64,000 nucleotides of DNA, from the NCBI GenBank assembly GCA_000711775.1, contig ARYC01000128.1, forward strand, positions 62,001-126,000. Direction: 5' to 3'. Every line of letters starts with the position of its first letter. Position 1 is the first letter of the stretch. Below the pieces are notes generated by a model. The model had not been told where the DNA came from. It did not search any database and saw only the letters and a list, made by a program, of their open reading frames with translations. The stretch is from Oxytricha trifallax (taxonomy: Eukaryota > Ciliophora > Spirotrichea > Sporadotrichida > Oxytrichidae). The translations under genes were made by a program, and so were the position numbers. Below are positions 32,990 through 43,960 of the stretch, one piece after another.

Positions 32990-34494
32990 ATGAATAAAAG
33001 CATCAATTAACCTGAAAAGAATAAGGCTAAGAGACAAACAGCTACTGTACTTATTGATGAATTGTTTGAAGAGTTAACATAATCTGAAACTTTAATACAT
33101 ATTAAAATAATGAAATCTTATATCTTCAATTGATTTTGTTTTTCATATTAGTGCTTGTCATATTTCAAGATGATGTTTGACATTTTTTCCTATAAAAAAA
33201 CTGTCTTAAATCATAATTATATATTCTTTATTCTTTATTTATCTAGTTGGCTCAATCCCCAGTATTAATTTCTGTACAGCATTAATTAATAATAATAATA
33301 TTTTTATAAAGTTTCTTATCCTCGCATTTTCAATGCTCTTATAACTTATTGATATTAATAGAATCAATAAATGACAGGAGTTTCTACTAAGTTAGGAAGT
33401 TTTTAGAAAATAAGAATGATCGTTAAATAATGGATTACTGTTTAATTAAGGGAATATTGAAGTATTTAAGGGATAATTAGACTGTTAAATTGGAGGCTGC
33501 AACTGAAAAGAAGGAACAACAAACGTTTGATGATAAACAATGGTCACTCTTAAAGTTTGTAGTATAAATAATAATTATAACAGTGACTGGTAAACTTAAA
33601 CAAAATTTAATAAATATATATTTGGAAATACAGAAATAAGACCTGGCTTATTATACAATAGAAATATTGCACACTTTATCAACATTTCAACAATTTGTTT
33701 CCTTTAGATTTGTGTTAGCAACTGATATGAGATTCGATTGATATAAGTTTAGCTATGCAAATTTAAGCACTGTTACATTAAATTAATATTGCAAGTAAAT
33801 ATAATTCAGTTCTAAGATGTTATTTCCGTTTTTATCATTAACTAATTTGTCAATAATAAAAGGTTTGAATCGATAGTTTTTGCATATATTATTTTGTGAT
33901 TCATAGAGATTCAGATAATAATGGTTAAATTATGCTAAAATTTAAATATATTATATGATAAATTGGTATGTTTGAAAGTTAATAAACTTAAATCAAAGTA
34001 AAGCGTGTAGTACTCCAGAATAAAAGTGTGCTTAATGTTCTTAAAATAAGAAATGGTAAAATAAGGAATGATATCAAATTCACTATGGCTTTTCAAATAT
34101 TGGAGTAGTCATTTAAAAAGCAAGAGCTGTAGGTCTATTTACATTTAAGTGAACTCTAATTGTACTTAATATAAATGATATAGGTGATATATATAAATAT
34201 ATATATATATAACAATTAAAATTAAAATAAAAATACACTTGAATAAAGTATTGACAATTCTTTCTAGTTATTGTTTGAAGAATAGTAGAGAAAAGTAGCA
34301 ACGTAATGTTGCTCTTTAAGGAGATTAAAGTATATAACTTTGATCAAATAGGAGATATTGTCTATGCACAGGGTGATAAAGTCGGTAATGCTTAATAGAT
34401 ATATAGAAAGAATCAAATATTGTGGTTTTATAAAGTTCTAATAAATCACAAAAGACCTGTAAGCGACTATGTATATAAAAGAAACAAATTGTGA
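32990..34494 (+). CDS. Fragmented gene with a cyclic-nucleotide-binding-like domain
   Basis: Coding islands in order: ATG 32990 with MNKSINQPEKNKAKRQTATV to about 33110; about 33373-33560 (VRKFLENKNDRQIMDYCLIK and a Lys/Glu-rich tail); about 34085-34140 (MAFQILEQSFKKQELQ); and 34306-34494 with VYNFDQIGDIVYAQGDKVG, the beta-strand/Gly-Asp pattern of a cNMP-binding domain, ending at TGA 34494. The AT-rich gaps are taken as IESs, but pointers were not resolved. The phosphate-binding cassette is not seen, so ligand binding is uncertain. Plausible relatives are kinase regulatory subunits and channels. Confidence 0.45.
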
Positions 34495-34983
34495 TGGTTA
34501 TTGTGACACTCTTGATGTCCTCAACGAATATGACCTTAAGTATGAATCCTTGAAAAAATAGTCAAATAAATGTTATTTAAACATCTGTAGCTTAACCAGA
34601 CGTCGTTGTCCAAAGATTAGCTTTCTTATGCTATTTTAGTGCCCTATAGGTTGGAACTTTTGTCCAGAATCGTCATAGATGATAAAATTGTGTGAGATGG
34701 ACTAAATATAAAAAATTAGACTCAAGTACGTGCTTCTACAGAGTTCACCTTTAAATAACCACTACAGCCATAAAATTATAGAGCAGTTTGTTGCACTTTT
34801 ATTATAAATTTTCTTGATGATATTAAATTTCACAATAAATAACACAATTCTTAATGAAAAATGGCTTCATAGATCCTTAAGGTAGTTTCTTTTGCAGATA
34901 TTACACTTGTTTTTTAAACACCTATCAGATCTACATATTTTCACAGGTAATAGACATCCATAGAATGAACATGACACTTGATA
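34495..34983 (+). CDS. Unassigned open frame downstream of the cNMP-domain gene
   Basis: A ciliate-code frame from about 34504 to TGA near 34981 (about 158 codons). It begins CDTLDVLNEYDLKYESLKKQ and contains a Cys-rich patch, then a hydrophobic stretch (QIFLMILNFTIN). Only the first 50 codons look clearly coding. It may be a further segment of the preceding gene. Low certainty because TGA-free frames of this length are not rare here. Confidence 0.3.
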
Positions 34984-35582
34984 AGTCATGATCGCTCAAT
35001 TTAAGCTTGAAGCCTTAATGATTTATTTTATCATTATTTTCATGAATACTATATTTAGACAACTTAAACCAAGACAAAACTATTTTATAAAATTATATAA
35101 TTTGAACCTGAATAAATCACTATCAATTAAACCTATAATTATGGTTAAATAATTCAATGAATTCATTTCAAAGAGAATATTCGACTTTACTAATGTAAAT
35201 AGATAAAGATGAAGTTTAGATTTTAGATTCATACTTATTTAATTTCATTATGTTAAATTATTTTTTGCCAATAATATTTTATTTATATTAAATAACCAAA
35301 GTCCCATATTTTATGTATCATCTCTCAGACTCATTATAAATTCAAACGTTGTTCATTATAGATTAGTAGCTTTTCAAATTTTAGTTTTCATAGCATTTTA
35401 TTTAAAATCATATATCACTTGTTTAGCATCTTAAATAGTATTTTAGAATTAATTTTATTTTTACAAAATCAATCGCTTTTTTCCTCCTTTAATTAGTCAT
35501 TTTTAAATAAATGTTATATTTTCAATTTAATTATGTTTACAATTGTATCTTTCAACATTTTATATTGTTTTATTTCAACAAA
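34984..35582. other. AT-rich spacer left of the Merlin-type element
   Basis: No gene supported. In particular, no MT-A70-like coding lies here that would pair with the fragment right of the element. Confidence 0.5.
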
Positions 35583-36976
35583 GGGGGGTCTAAGTCGGTG
35601 GCAAAAAATAAAATATGATTTTTTTACCAAAAAATCACAAAATTGATGCTTAAATTTAAAAAAAATTTTCAATCAAAGAATTTTTAATTAATTACTAACT
35701 AGTTAAATATCTCCGATAAAGATTCATTTGCCTTTTATTAATTGATTTTTATATGTCTTCCATTAAAAAATCATGCAAATTTACATCACTTACCGTACTA
35801 TAAATATTTTTAATATATCTTTTGAGTTAAAACCATAAGCTTTCAATTTAATTTGTTCCTCTAAAATTTCTAGGTCTTACATTTGCATTGCTATTCTCAC
35901 TATCATCTTGCATTTCAACATCTTAAAATTTATTTTCTTCATCATCATCTTCTTCATCATTATCATCTTCATCTTCACTATCATCTTCTTCATCATCATC
36001 GTCATCATCTTCATCATTATCATCTTCTAATTATTAATTAAATAAATTTTATTTTAGTTCTTCATGAACATATCTTATATTGTATAATCCTGCTTATGAA
36101 GACTGCATATTTTAATATGAACTAAATCCATCATGATGTATAGTCGATCCTACTAAAGAATATTAGTGTATTAGCGCCCATAAAGTATCTCTAGTTCTGT
36201 CTTTAACAATAAAAACTTTTGCTTTCTTAGAATTTCTGTCTATCATGCCGAATACCCAAATTTGCCTTTCAACTCTCATATTTCCTACTTAATTTCTAAT
36301 TTAGCCCTCATCATGCAGGAATTTTCCATGAGTAAATAAACTTTCATCTGCTTGAATATCACCATTAAGTATTTCATTTTCATCTTAGATGTGAAAAATC
36401 TCCATATACTTAGCTATCGCATCTTAGAAAATAGTTTTGATTAATTTCTGATTTAATTTGTAATTGTTCATATTTAAATTGTACTTTGTTTGGGAAGAAC
36501 TGTATCCCATTGCAAAATAGTGAAATACCATGCTGATATTGGTTGTTGATGCTTGCGAAACATAAAAAGTGATTAAATTGATATTTTCCTTCTGCATGGT
36601 CGTTTAAATAAGTATTCAACTTCATCTGCTGCATCTTTTCTTTTGATTAACATCATAACTATCAGCATACTTGAAATTTTACGTCATTTTCCAAAATGCC
36701 AGTTTCTTTTATATCTGCAATTACAATTTATAGATCTTTGATAAAACTCATTACATCCATTATAAATTAAGATATTTTTAAATGTCTTTTTTGCCTTTAC
36801 ATTTCTATATCTATTATCATAAAATAATAACATACATTTTAAAATAAAATTTAGATATAACTATTTAAATATTTATTTTTTTGATTGAAAATTTTTCATT
36901 ATATTATACATCGATTTATGATTTTTTTGTAAAAAAAATCATATTTTGATTTTTGCCACCGACTCAGACCCCCCCC
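35583..36976. mobile_element. Merlin/IS1595-type DNA transposon, ~1.39 kb
   Basis: Inverted termini of about 45 bp: GGGGGGTCTAAGTCGGTGGC at the left, with its near-perfect complement ending in eight C at 36969-36976, followed inward by AAAATATGATTTTTTT. One intact minus-strand transposase fills the interior. No clear 8-9 bp target duplication is visible (left flank ..TCAACAAA, right GAAGATAT..). The right end directly abuts MT-A70 coding sequence. Confidence 0.88.
35635..36597 (-). CDS. Merlin/IS1595-type DDE transposase, intact (320 aa)
   Basis: Open from ATG 36597 to TGA 35635. The DDE set is visible: first Asp in GDIQADESLF, the family block QIWVFGMIDRNSKKAKVFIV, second Asp in STIHHDGFSSY, and the final Glu in GTNQIESLWFQLKRYIK. 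Between the second Asp and the Glu lies an insert of about 50 residues, almost all Asp/Glu, encoded by a GAT/GAA microsatellite (35940-36030). The usual N-terminal zinc ribbon is not evident. The start follows an in-frame TGA 20 bp upstream. The enzyme would mobilise the surrounding element. The intact frame and good termini suggest recent activity. Confidence 0.88.
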
Positions 36977-37174
36977 GAAGATATTAAGTAATTTGGGAAA
37001 TTAAAGTAAAGTCTGAATGTTATAGTCGAGGAAATGAGAGAAGCATCCTAGAAACCTGAAGCACTCTATAAGATAGCAGAAAAACTTGTCCCTAATAGCC
37101 CTTTCTTAGAAATATTTGGAAGAAAACATAACATAAGAAGAGGCTCGACGACTATGGGGAACTAACTTAGCTGA
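36977..37174 (+). pseudogene. MT-A70 methyltransferase family, C-terminal fragment
   Basis: Starts immediately after the Merlin terminus with EDIKQFGKLKQSLNVIVEEM. It continues REASQKPEALYKIAEKLVP, LEIFGRKHNIRRGSTTMGNQL and TGA 37174. This is the family's C-terminal block (..KPxELYxxIExLVP..LExFGRxHNxRxGW..GNQ). It is better conserved than the copy ending at 27402 and clearly a different paralogue. The N-terminal part, including the DPPW motif, is absent from the window. It is either a lone gene segment of a scrambled or dispersed gene, or a fragment left by insertion of the transposon. Confidence 0.75.
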
Positions 37175-37229
37175 AAGTGTGATTAAAAGTTGTAATTAAT
37201 TATTAAATTTAATTTTAAATTAAAATCTA

Positions 37230-38175
37230 CGAAATCCAATCAAAAGATCAAATAATATGTCAATTGTGAAAATCCTAGTAAAATCATGATAAATCAGACG
37301 TCCATAAATGAGTCCATGTGTCTTAGTGGATGTAAATTGTGGAAATTAAAGTAAATCTATCATCAATAATCTCTCAATCATCCAGCCAATAGCAATTATA
37401 GATTATAATATTTGGATCTATGTATTATCATGATCAATCATCCATCTATCATCCAAACTGAGGGTAAATCGAAGATTAAATTTGAATGAAATTGTCCAAA
37501 TTCATTAATCTTCACAAGAGTTTTGTCAAAAATAAGATGCAAGCATTTTCTCATATTTGATGTTGTAGAACACCTTTTAATGACTAACTCTGTGGAGTTA
37601 CCTGATTAATGATGAAAACATGGACTGGTGGACTCTCTTGAACCTAAAGAGAGAACTTTAAGTTACTATAGAAAAATATAATTTTCTCATGATAAATCCA
37701 GATTTCAAGTTGTATATGGCAATTATGATAACCATCCCTGAGAACATGGTCAGTATAATGTCTAAATATTATTACTTAATCAAGTTGTTTCTGGAAAAAT
37801 TGTGAACAATAAATTTTAATAGAACATTTTCGGGCAAAAAGGGACACTGCTTGAAATTGGTCAAATGAAAACATGAAAATCTTTTATCATCATAAAAGGA
37901 AATATATCATTCAGTCAATTAGTCAAAATCAGATGTTATTATAAGAAATTTAAGGATGATAATGATCAATGAACTCCTACATCATCTAGAAAATTGTTAA
38001 AATATAAATAATATTTGTAAAATTATATCTATTATCATGATCAATCAGACCTCTGTCATGGGTCTATTGTTGATTATTTGTGGAAATCCATGTATAATAA
38101 TGATCAATCTGCTCAATATCATGGGACTACTATTGATTATTTGTAGAAATTTATATGTTGTCATGATCATTCTTC
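37230..38175. repeat. Diverged tandem/dispersed repeats
   Basis: Units of roughly 65-70 bp containing ATTATCATGATCAATC, then ..ATGGG.CTATTGTTGATTATTTGT and GGAAAT. They are clearest in three successive copies from about 38023 to 38170, with weaker copies at 37255-37450 and 37890-37990. No ORF is conserved through them. Function unknown. Confidence 0.6.
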
Positions 38176-39840
38176 TTTGTTAATTAAATCCATTTATGAT
38201 TTATTATTTATTTTTTTTATTTACATTTTTTCTGCTTATTTTTTTTGTATTATAATATTTTTTATATTTCTTTTTCTCTTATTCCTGTTTTTCTTTTTAT
38301 TAATTTTCTTTTAAATTTTTCTTAAATTTATATTTTTTCTTTTTTAATTAAAACAATTTGATTTAATCTATATTTTATTTAATTTTTTTTAATAATTTTA
38401 TTAATCAATTAAAAAGTAATGTTCAAAATATTTATATTTTTAATAATTTATATTTTATTTTAGAAATTTTAATTAATATTTATTCATATTTCTTCATTAT
38501 TAGCAACAGCTATAAATTCCTCCTTTTTCAGTTCATCATCTTTTTATGATGATTTAAGATCCAAAACCAGTACATTTGATTTTCTCTGATGATGCCATTT
38601 AACTATTAATTCATGCAGGGAACCCACTAGGCATGGTCGCATTTTATCAAGATGTTCGTTGTATAGATATTTTTATTTTTCACTTTAACATCCTTCCTTA
38701 AAAGCATCGATATCACAAGATTATCATAAAACACCATTAGCATTGTATGGTATTACAATTGACTGTCTCTTGCATGAGTACAATATTTGTGACTTTCTGT
38801 GCTGTTTAAGGATTTGTTTTTGCGTATTTCAATTAGTCTTTGTTGCATTGTGAGTTAGAAAAGCAAGATGAAACAATTTCATTTTAGTTGGGACTGGTTG
38901 TATAAATGCGCAGGGACTTGATGATGAATTATTTTAAAGGCTTAAATTCGCTGTTTCATTTGATGGAGTTCATGCTAATGGCTGTTTGCGTTTACATACT
39001 TACTCCTTATACTGTTATCTTGAAAGCAAAAGCAGCTCATCAATTAATTAGAGATTTTTAAAGCAAAAAAGCCAGCGCTCCATCTTGTAATAGAAAGTAG
39101 GGGTCGAGGAATTCTTGACTTGGCCTTTTTAGTAATCCTCTATCAAGTGTAGATATCCTCTGGACTAAATAGGAATCCGCCAATGGTATTACTCCACTCA
39201 CATGGGGAAGAAGCTTTGGCCACCAGGGAAAGGAAAAGCCACCTAGAGAGACTTGCATGAAATACAACAGCTTAAACGTTAACATCACAAATACATACAG
39301 AAAATGTGCGAAAGGCGCTGACTAAATGTCTTAAGATAACCTCCAAATACTTGATGCTCAATCGTTTCTAGATCTAGGTCACTTGTCCGAGTCGGAAATT
39401 CCATCTCACTTGAAATTTTGACAAAGAATCGAGTGATTCCTAGAGTTGTCTGGGTTAAGCAGATTCCACCTTGCTTGAATTTAAAAATTAAAATCTCAAG
39501 ACAAGCTAAACCATTTTAAGTAGTATGATTAGTATATTTGAGACCAGACTTAAAACCACTCCCAGCTATATAGTTCCTCAAAAAGAACTTGATGAAAATT
39601 ACAAGATAGTGCTCCAATTTATATTAAAAGAGAGTCAGAGATGAGTAGAGCAAGAAGAATGCCGCTTTAGAAGTAATTGATTGAAACAAATATCATATCT
39701 ACAAGCTATAAAACACCTTATATTCAAAAAGGCAGACAAAGACCACTTTAGAATTCAAATTAACTAACGAACATAGGGAATTTCATTTTACAAAAAGAAT
39801 TGCTTGTGAATTTTATGATTTCTCCACTAATTTCATTCAC
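38176..39840. other. T-rich tract followed by a GC-enriched island of unclear coding
   Basis: 38195-38480 is more than 85% A+T on a T-rich plus strand. From about 38560 to 39330 G+C rises, and several frames are open on both strands: minus 39058-39288 and, plus, one containing KKPALHLVIESRGRGILDLA near 39060-39250. None gives a recognisable family. A germline-limited gene or old mobile element is possible, but strand and product cannot be chosen. Confidence 0.3.
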
Positions 39841-40296
39841 ATATTAAGTTTGAAATTATTCAAAATGAAGAAATTTTTATTATTTAAAAATCTCATTAGA
39901 ATTAGTGCTATGATTAGTAATTCACAGATGGCAAAATAATAGTGTTTTTGTTTCAAATATTCTTTTATTTTATAATAATTTATCTTGTTTCACTTTTCAC
40001 ATACTTTTTATTAATTTATTTATCAACATTAAAATCATAGTCTTTCTAATTATTTTATTTATATTAAGTTTATTATTTGAGATCAATAAAAAATAATATT
40101 TTGTTATTTAAGTAATTCATATGAATCTTATTATCCTCTTCAAAATAGTATACTTTTTTTTTTGTGAAAATATTCATATTTATTTAATTAAATTTTTCTA
40201 ATTAGAATTTATTCGAATGATTTATTGATTATAAAATATCAATATATATGCTTTTGGCTTCTTAATGGCTGAAATAATTAACTTTAATTTTTTTTT

Positions 40297-41395
40297 ATTA
40301 TCGATAAAATACATAAAAAAAATAGGAAAAATAGGGAAATTCAAATCGACAATATATTCATTTGATCATAACAGTCACGAATTTGAAGAACTTGAGATTA
40401 AAGTTTAATGTACAAGAAGTTGAAGTCTATTGAATTAATAATTTATATTTATATAAATATATAATCTTATAATTATTTATATTATTTATATGAAAGATGA
40501 AAATAAACAAGTCATCGAGAAGTTCTCATTTTTAAGAGCAATAAATTGAGAGCTTCTAGTAGACTTCTTGATAAACAAAAATAATTCAAATGATGATGAC
40601 AGCTATAGAAGCTTAAGACTTTGACCAAACCTAAATTGAGGCAGGTGGAAAGATGAGGATAGTCCAAATTTTAGATGAAAATACTCAATTTGATCTAGAC
40701 TAAATGATATAACGCTACTACCTAAGTTAGCATAAAAACCTACTGTTAAAAGTCTTGTATGACTGCTTATAAGTTGATTCAGCAAAACTATCAGTTGGTT
40801 AAATGTGTAATTTTGATCATTAGAAAATAGATTTTGAAGATTTTCTAGCCAATTTTCTTTGTAATTGAGCATAATAATTTCAAAAATCTCAATATGCAAA
40901 TAAAAATAGCTGAAGAATTGTTTTAGTTCAAACAGTATCTCATTATGAATGCATTTTTTAGAGAGAGATTGATAGTTAGTCGAAGCAAATTTAGTGAGCT
41001 ATATATATATCGCTTGACTTATATGAAAATCCATATACTCTCGCTTATTAGCATTACACTTCAAGTTTAGGAGTAGAATAATAGAAATACAGCCAGTAGC
41101 AAGAAGGGGGTAACTTATTAGCAGCATCGAATCAGGAAATGACAGAGTTTGGCTGGAAAAATTATATATTTCACTTCTCAAATATATTTTGCAGTTTTCA
41201 TTTAGCACTTGTTACATTAAGATTGTGTTTGATTAGAATGTGCTTTTTATATTCTAAAATATTTTTATTTTAGATAATTAATCATTAAATTTTAATCTCA
41301 AGTTCTTCAAATTCGTGATTGTTATGATTAAATGAATGTATTATAGATTTGGATTTCCCTATTTTTCCTATTTTTTATGTATTTTATCGATATTT
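40297..41395. mobile_element. 1.1-kb element with ~115-bp terminal inverted repeats and one ORF
   Basis: The left arm 40297-40413 and right arm about 41280-41395 are inverted copies differing at roughly 10% of positions. Both include ATCGATAAAATACATAAAA, TAGGAAAAATAGGGAAAT and CACGAATTTGAAGAACTTGA. Between and partly within the arms is a single long minus-strand ORF. Composition and layout fit a small DNA transposon. The target duplication is obscured by A/T-rich flanks. Confidence 0.75.
40375..41217 (-). CDS. Unknown 280-aa protein of the inverted-repeat element
   Basis: Open from ATG 41217 to TGA 40375, with several TAA/TAG Gln codons. One strongly hydrophobic segment lies near residues 30-55 (MLLISYPLLATGCISIILLL), perhaps membrane-spanning. 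The rest is a mixed polar/leucine-rich chain (ENWLENLQNLFSND, LIVLLNQLISSHTRLLTVGF). No DDE, tyrosine-recombinase or helicase motif could be seen. The ORF's end lies inside the left inverted repeat. It may be a highly diverged transposition protein or an unrelated cargo; function unknown. Confidence 0.6.
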
Positions 41396-42385
41396 ATTAA
41401 ATTATCTTAGTAATTTATAATTATTATCTCATTTATTTCCCGCTTATTTTTCTTAATTACATATAATTAAGTGGATACAGCAGATCGGATGAAGAATTAT
41501 TTTGAGAAAGATATAAAAATATCTAATATTATAAACTTGCAAAATTTCATAGTTAAATGAGATTTGTGCTTGTATAGAACTAATTAATCAAGATAATACT
41601 TGAGTTTAATATAATGAATCAAATTAACTTTGACAAAGTATAAGTGTATAATAGAGTATTATCACCATTTTACATTAAGCTTTTTGCCATTAATCTTTGA
41701 TTATTAATTTTAATTGCATTTTAAGATTGAATTAAACCTAAATTATTTAACTATTTTTTATTTAAAATTAGCAAAAACTAACCGTAACAAATAAATAAAA
41801 TTTTTACTAGATTTACAGCCTTTTTTAAAAAAATTTGTTTAATAAACGAATGAGTATACTGTTTTAGTAAATTAACTGTTAAGTTGATTTATTTTAGAAT
41901 AGCTTAATTTGTAAAAATATCCAGTTTTCTTTTCCAAATAACTAATTCGACAATCACATTATGCACCATCAATTAATTTTTATAAAGTAGCTTATGACTA
42001 AAGAAAGTAAACACGTTGAAAGATCACAGGAATAATTCTATGAAGGAATATTTGAAAATTGTCGGAGTAAAAATTTAAGATTATTAGGCGAAAATACAAA
42101 TAATAATAATAATAATATAGTGTTTTATTATATTACAAAATATAAGAGTTCAATTTTTAATTTAAAGCTTAGAACTAAATAAAAGTAATATATCATTAAT
42201 TGGGTAATTATCTCATTACAATCGGGATGTTTGTAAATTTTAGTTATAGGATTAAAAGTTCTCACATATATAATAAGTGAAATAGCCAGTGTATCATAAA
42301 AATTAAAAGCTTTTAAGTTATTATTTGACATTAAATGTAAAATTATTAAATTAGAAAGATAGATCCAAGGTTAATAACTGTTAGT
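41396..42385. other. AT-rich spacer
   Basis: No gene supported; short open frames lack any coding character. Confidence 0.5.
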
Positions 42386-43531
42386 ATGATTTGCACAGTC
42401 ACACTTGGATCTTAACTAAATTTTCTAACCAGCGACACCTTCGATTCCAGTGACCTGGACCAGTTAGAGAAGGGGCCCCTCGAGTACTTATTTGACGCCC
42501 CACAGCTTTATAAGATGTAATACTGCATCAAAAGAGGTTATTATAGATCAGTCTTGACTGAATACTAAGCAAGTCTCCTCAAGAAATCTGTAGAGTTAGC
42601 ATCACCTTTAACTCATGACAAATTCCTTCATCGCCTAGACTTTTAATTGAAGAAATACCAAGAAACTAATAAGTCAAAGAAAAGTTTCTTAAACAAAGGA
42701 GAAATAACCCACTTCACATCTCCCATCAATAAAGTTCTTCCTAGATAACGTGACAGAACGCCAAAGTTGCGTTAAATCCAACCTAAGACCTAAGGGTTCT
42801 CTCCTCACTAAACCAAGTTTTTAATTAAGTACTAACTAAGAAAATTTAACAATTCCTATTAAAGACTAGGAAGCCTTAAGATAATCAATCATTACCCACT
42901 TCCAAAGAAGACCTTTAGTGATCAAGAGACACAAACAGAAACCACTTGTTAATCTCTCAACACCCAGAGACCAGAACAACAAAACCCCATCTAAGACTTA
43001 CAAATAAACTCTTAAAACTTAGAGAAATAGAGCTAACTTCTCAACTTTCCTAACATGGGGTACTAAATACCCCCTTCTAACCTTAACCCTATCCTCAGCT
43101 CTAAGTCTTTCCTATTTAATAAGGAAGACTAGTCACTAACACAGCCTAAGGCAATATATAAATCTAACAACTTTGAACAATCCCGAAGCACAAAATTCAT
43201 AAAACAGTCCTTCAGAAAGACTCTTAAGAAGTCAAAGAATTAAACCATCTTAACAAAGCTAGATTTATGGCTATTTAAAGGAGGGGTTTCGAGAGTAGCC
43301 TGCAATTTTTAAAACTCTATAAGTACTATTTATCATAAAATTCGACTTCTATAACAGAAATAGATCAGAATTTCAAACAAGATCGGTAGCCTAAACAGGA
43401 ATCAATCAGAAGCAGACCGACAATTAATTAATAATAATAAATATTAGGAAAAATATTTAAGGAAAATCAAAAGCATTCACAATACTAAAAAGAGTCTCCT
43501 CCTATCAACTAAATTAACATGCTAAACGTGA
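42386..43531 (+). CDS. Retroposon-like unit A, unknown 381-aa basic protein
   Basis: Open from ATG 42386 to TGA 43531 with about 40 TAA/TAG Gln codons. The codon choice (many CTC, ACC, CCC) differs from host genes. The N-terminal third is acidic-mixed (SSDLDQLEKGPLEYLFDA, LASPLTHDKFLHRLDF). The middle and C-terminus are Lys/Gln/Asn-rich, with RKTLKKSKNQ and similar basic runs that would suit nucleic-acid binding, like a retrotransposon ORF1. No reverse transcriptase is present. The 3' region ends in an ATT-repeat tail shared with unit B. Confidence 0.6.
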
Positions 43532-43960
43532 GTATCATCCAAAAATCCAATTAAAATAAGAAAATTTGTTTTTCTCAGAGAAATGTGCAAAGTAACGCAC
43601 AGCACATGTTTTTGAAAAAAGTGGTATCAAGAGGCCAGTTTCTATTAGAACAGAATTAAAACTTCTATACTTAGAAATCCAAGATTTCCATTATTCCTAT
43701 AAAAACACAGAGAGCACACCGCAGATTGATGAAAAAAATAAATTTAATCAAAACATAAAGAACAAACAAGAGACGTTGAAGTAGATGCAGTTCAGTCAGA
43801 ATCGCGAAGTAGACACCTCATGGATGTATGTCTGAAAGTGAATAACCACTATAAAAGGGCTAGTCCCTAACATATACTAACATACATATAAGATTAGGGG
43901 TCCCCAGAGACCTCAATGTGATCGTATTATTTTTATTATTTATTATTATTATTTGACACT
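43532..43960 (+). repeat. 3' region and ATT-repeat tail of unit A
   Basis: It includes AAAGGGCTAGTCCCTAACAT, GACCTCAATGTGATC (43909-43923) and a tail of ATT/ATTT repeats to about 43955. The same ordered words precede the tail of unit B at 48747-48850. Simple-repeat tails of this kind mark the 3' ends of many non-LTR retrotransposons. Confidence 0.65.

Noticed and set aside
34113..34301. Minus-strand ORF over a TA microsatellite
   Set aside because: It is low-complexity Ile/Tyr/Ser sequence from ATATAT repeats.
39058..39288. Minus-strand ORF (76 aa) in a GC island
   Set aside because: Equally good frames exist on the plus strand over the same bases, so neither strand can be chosen.
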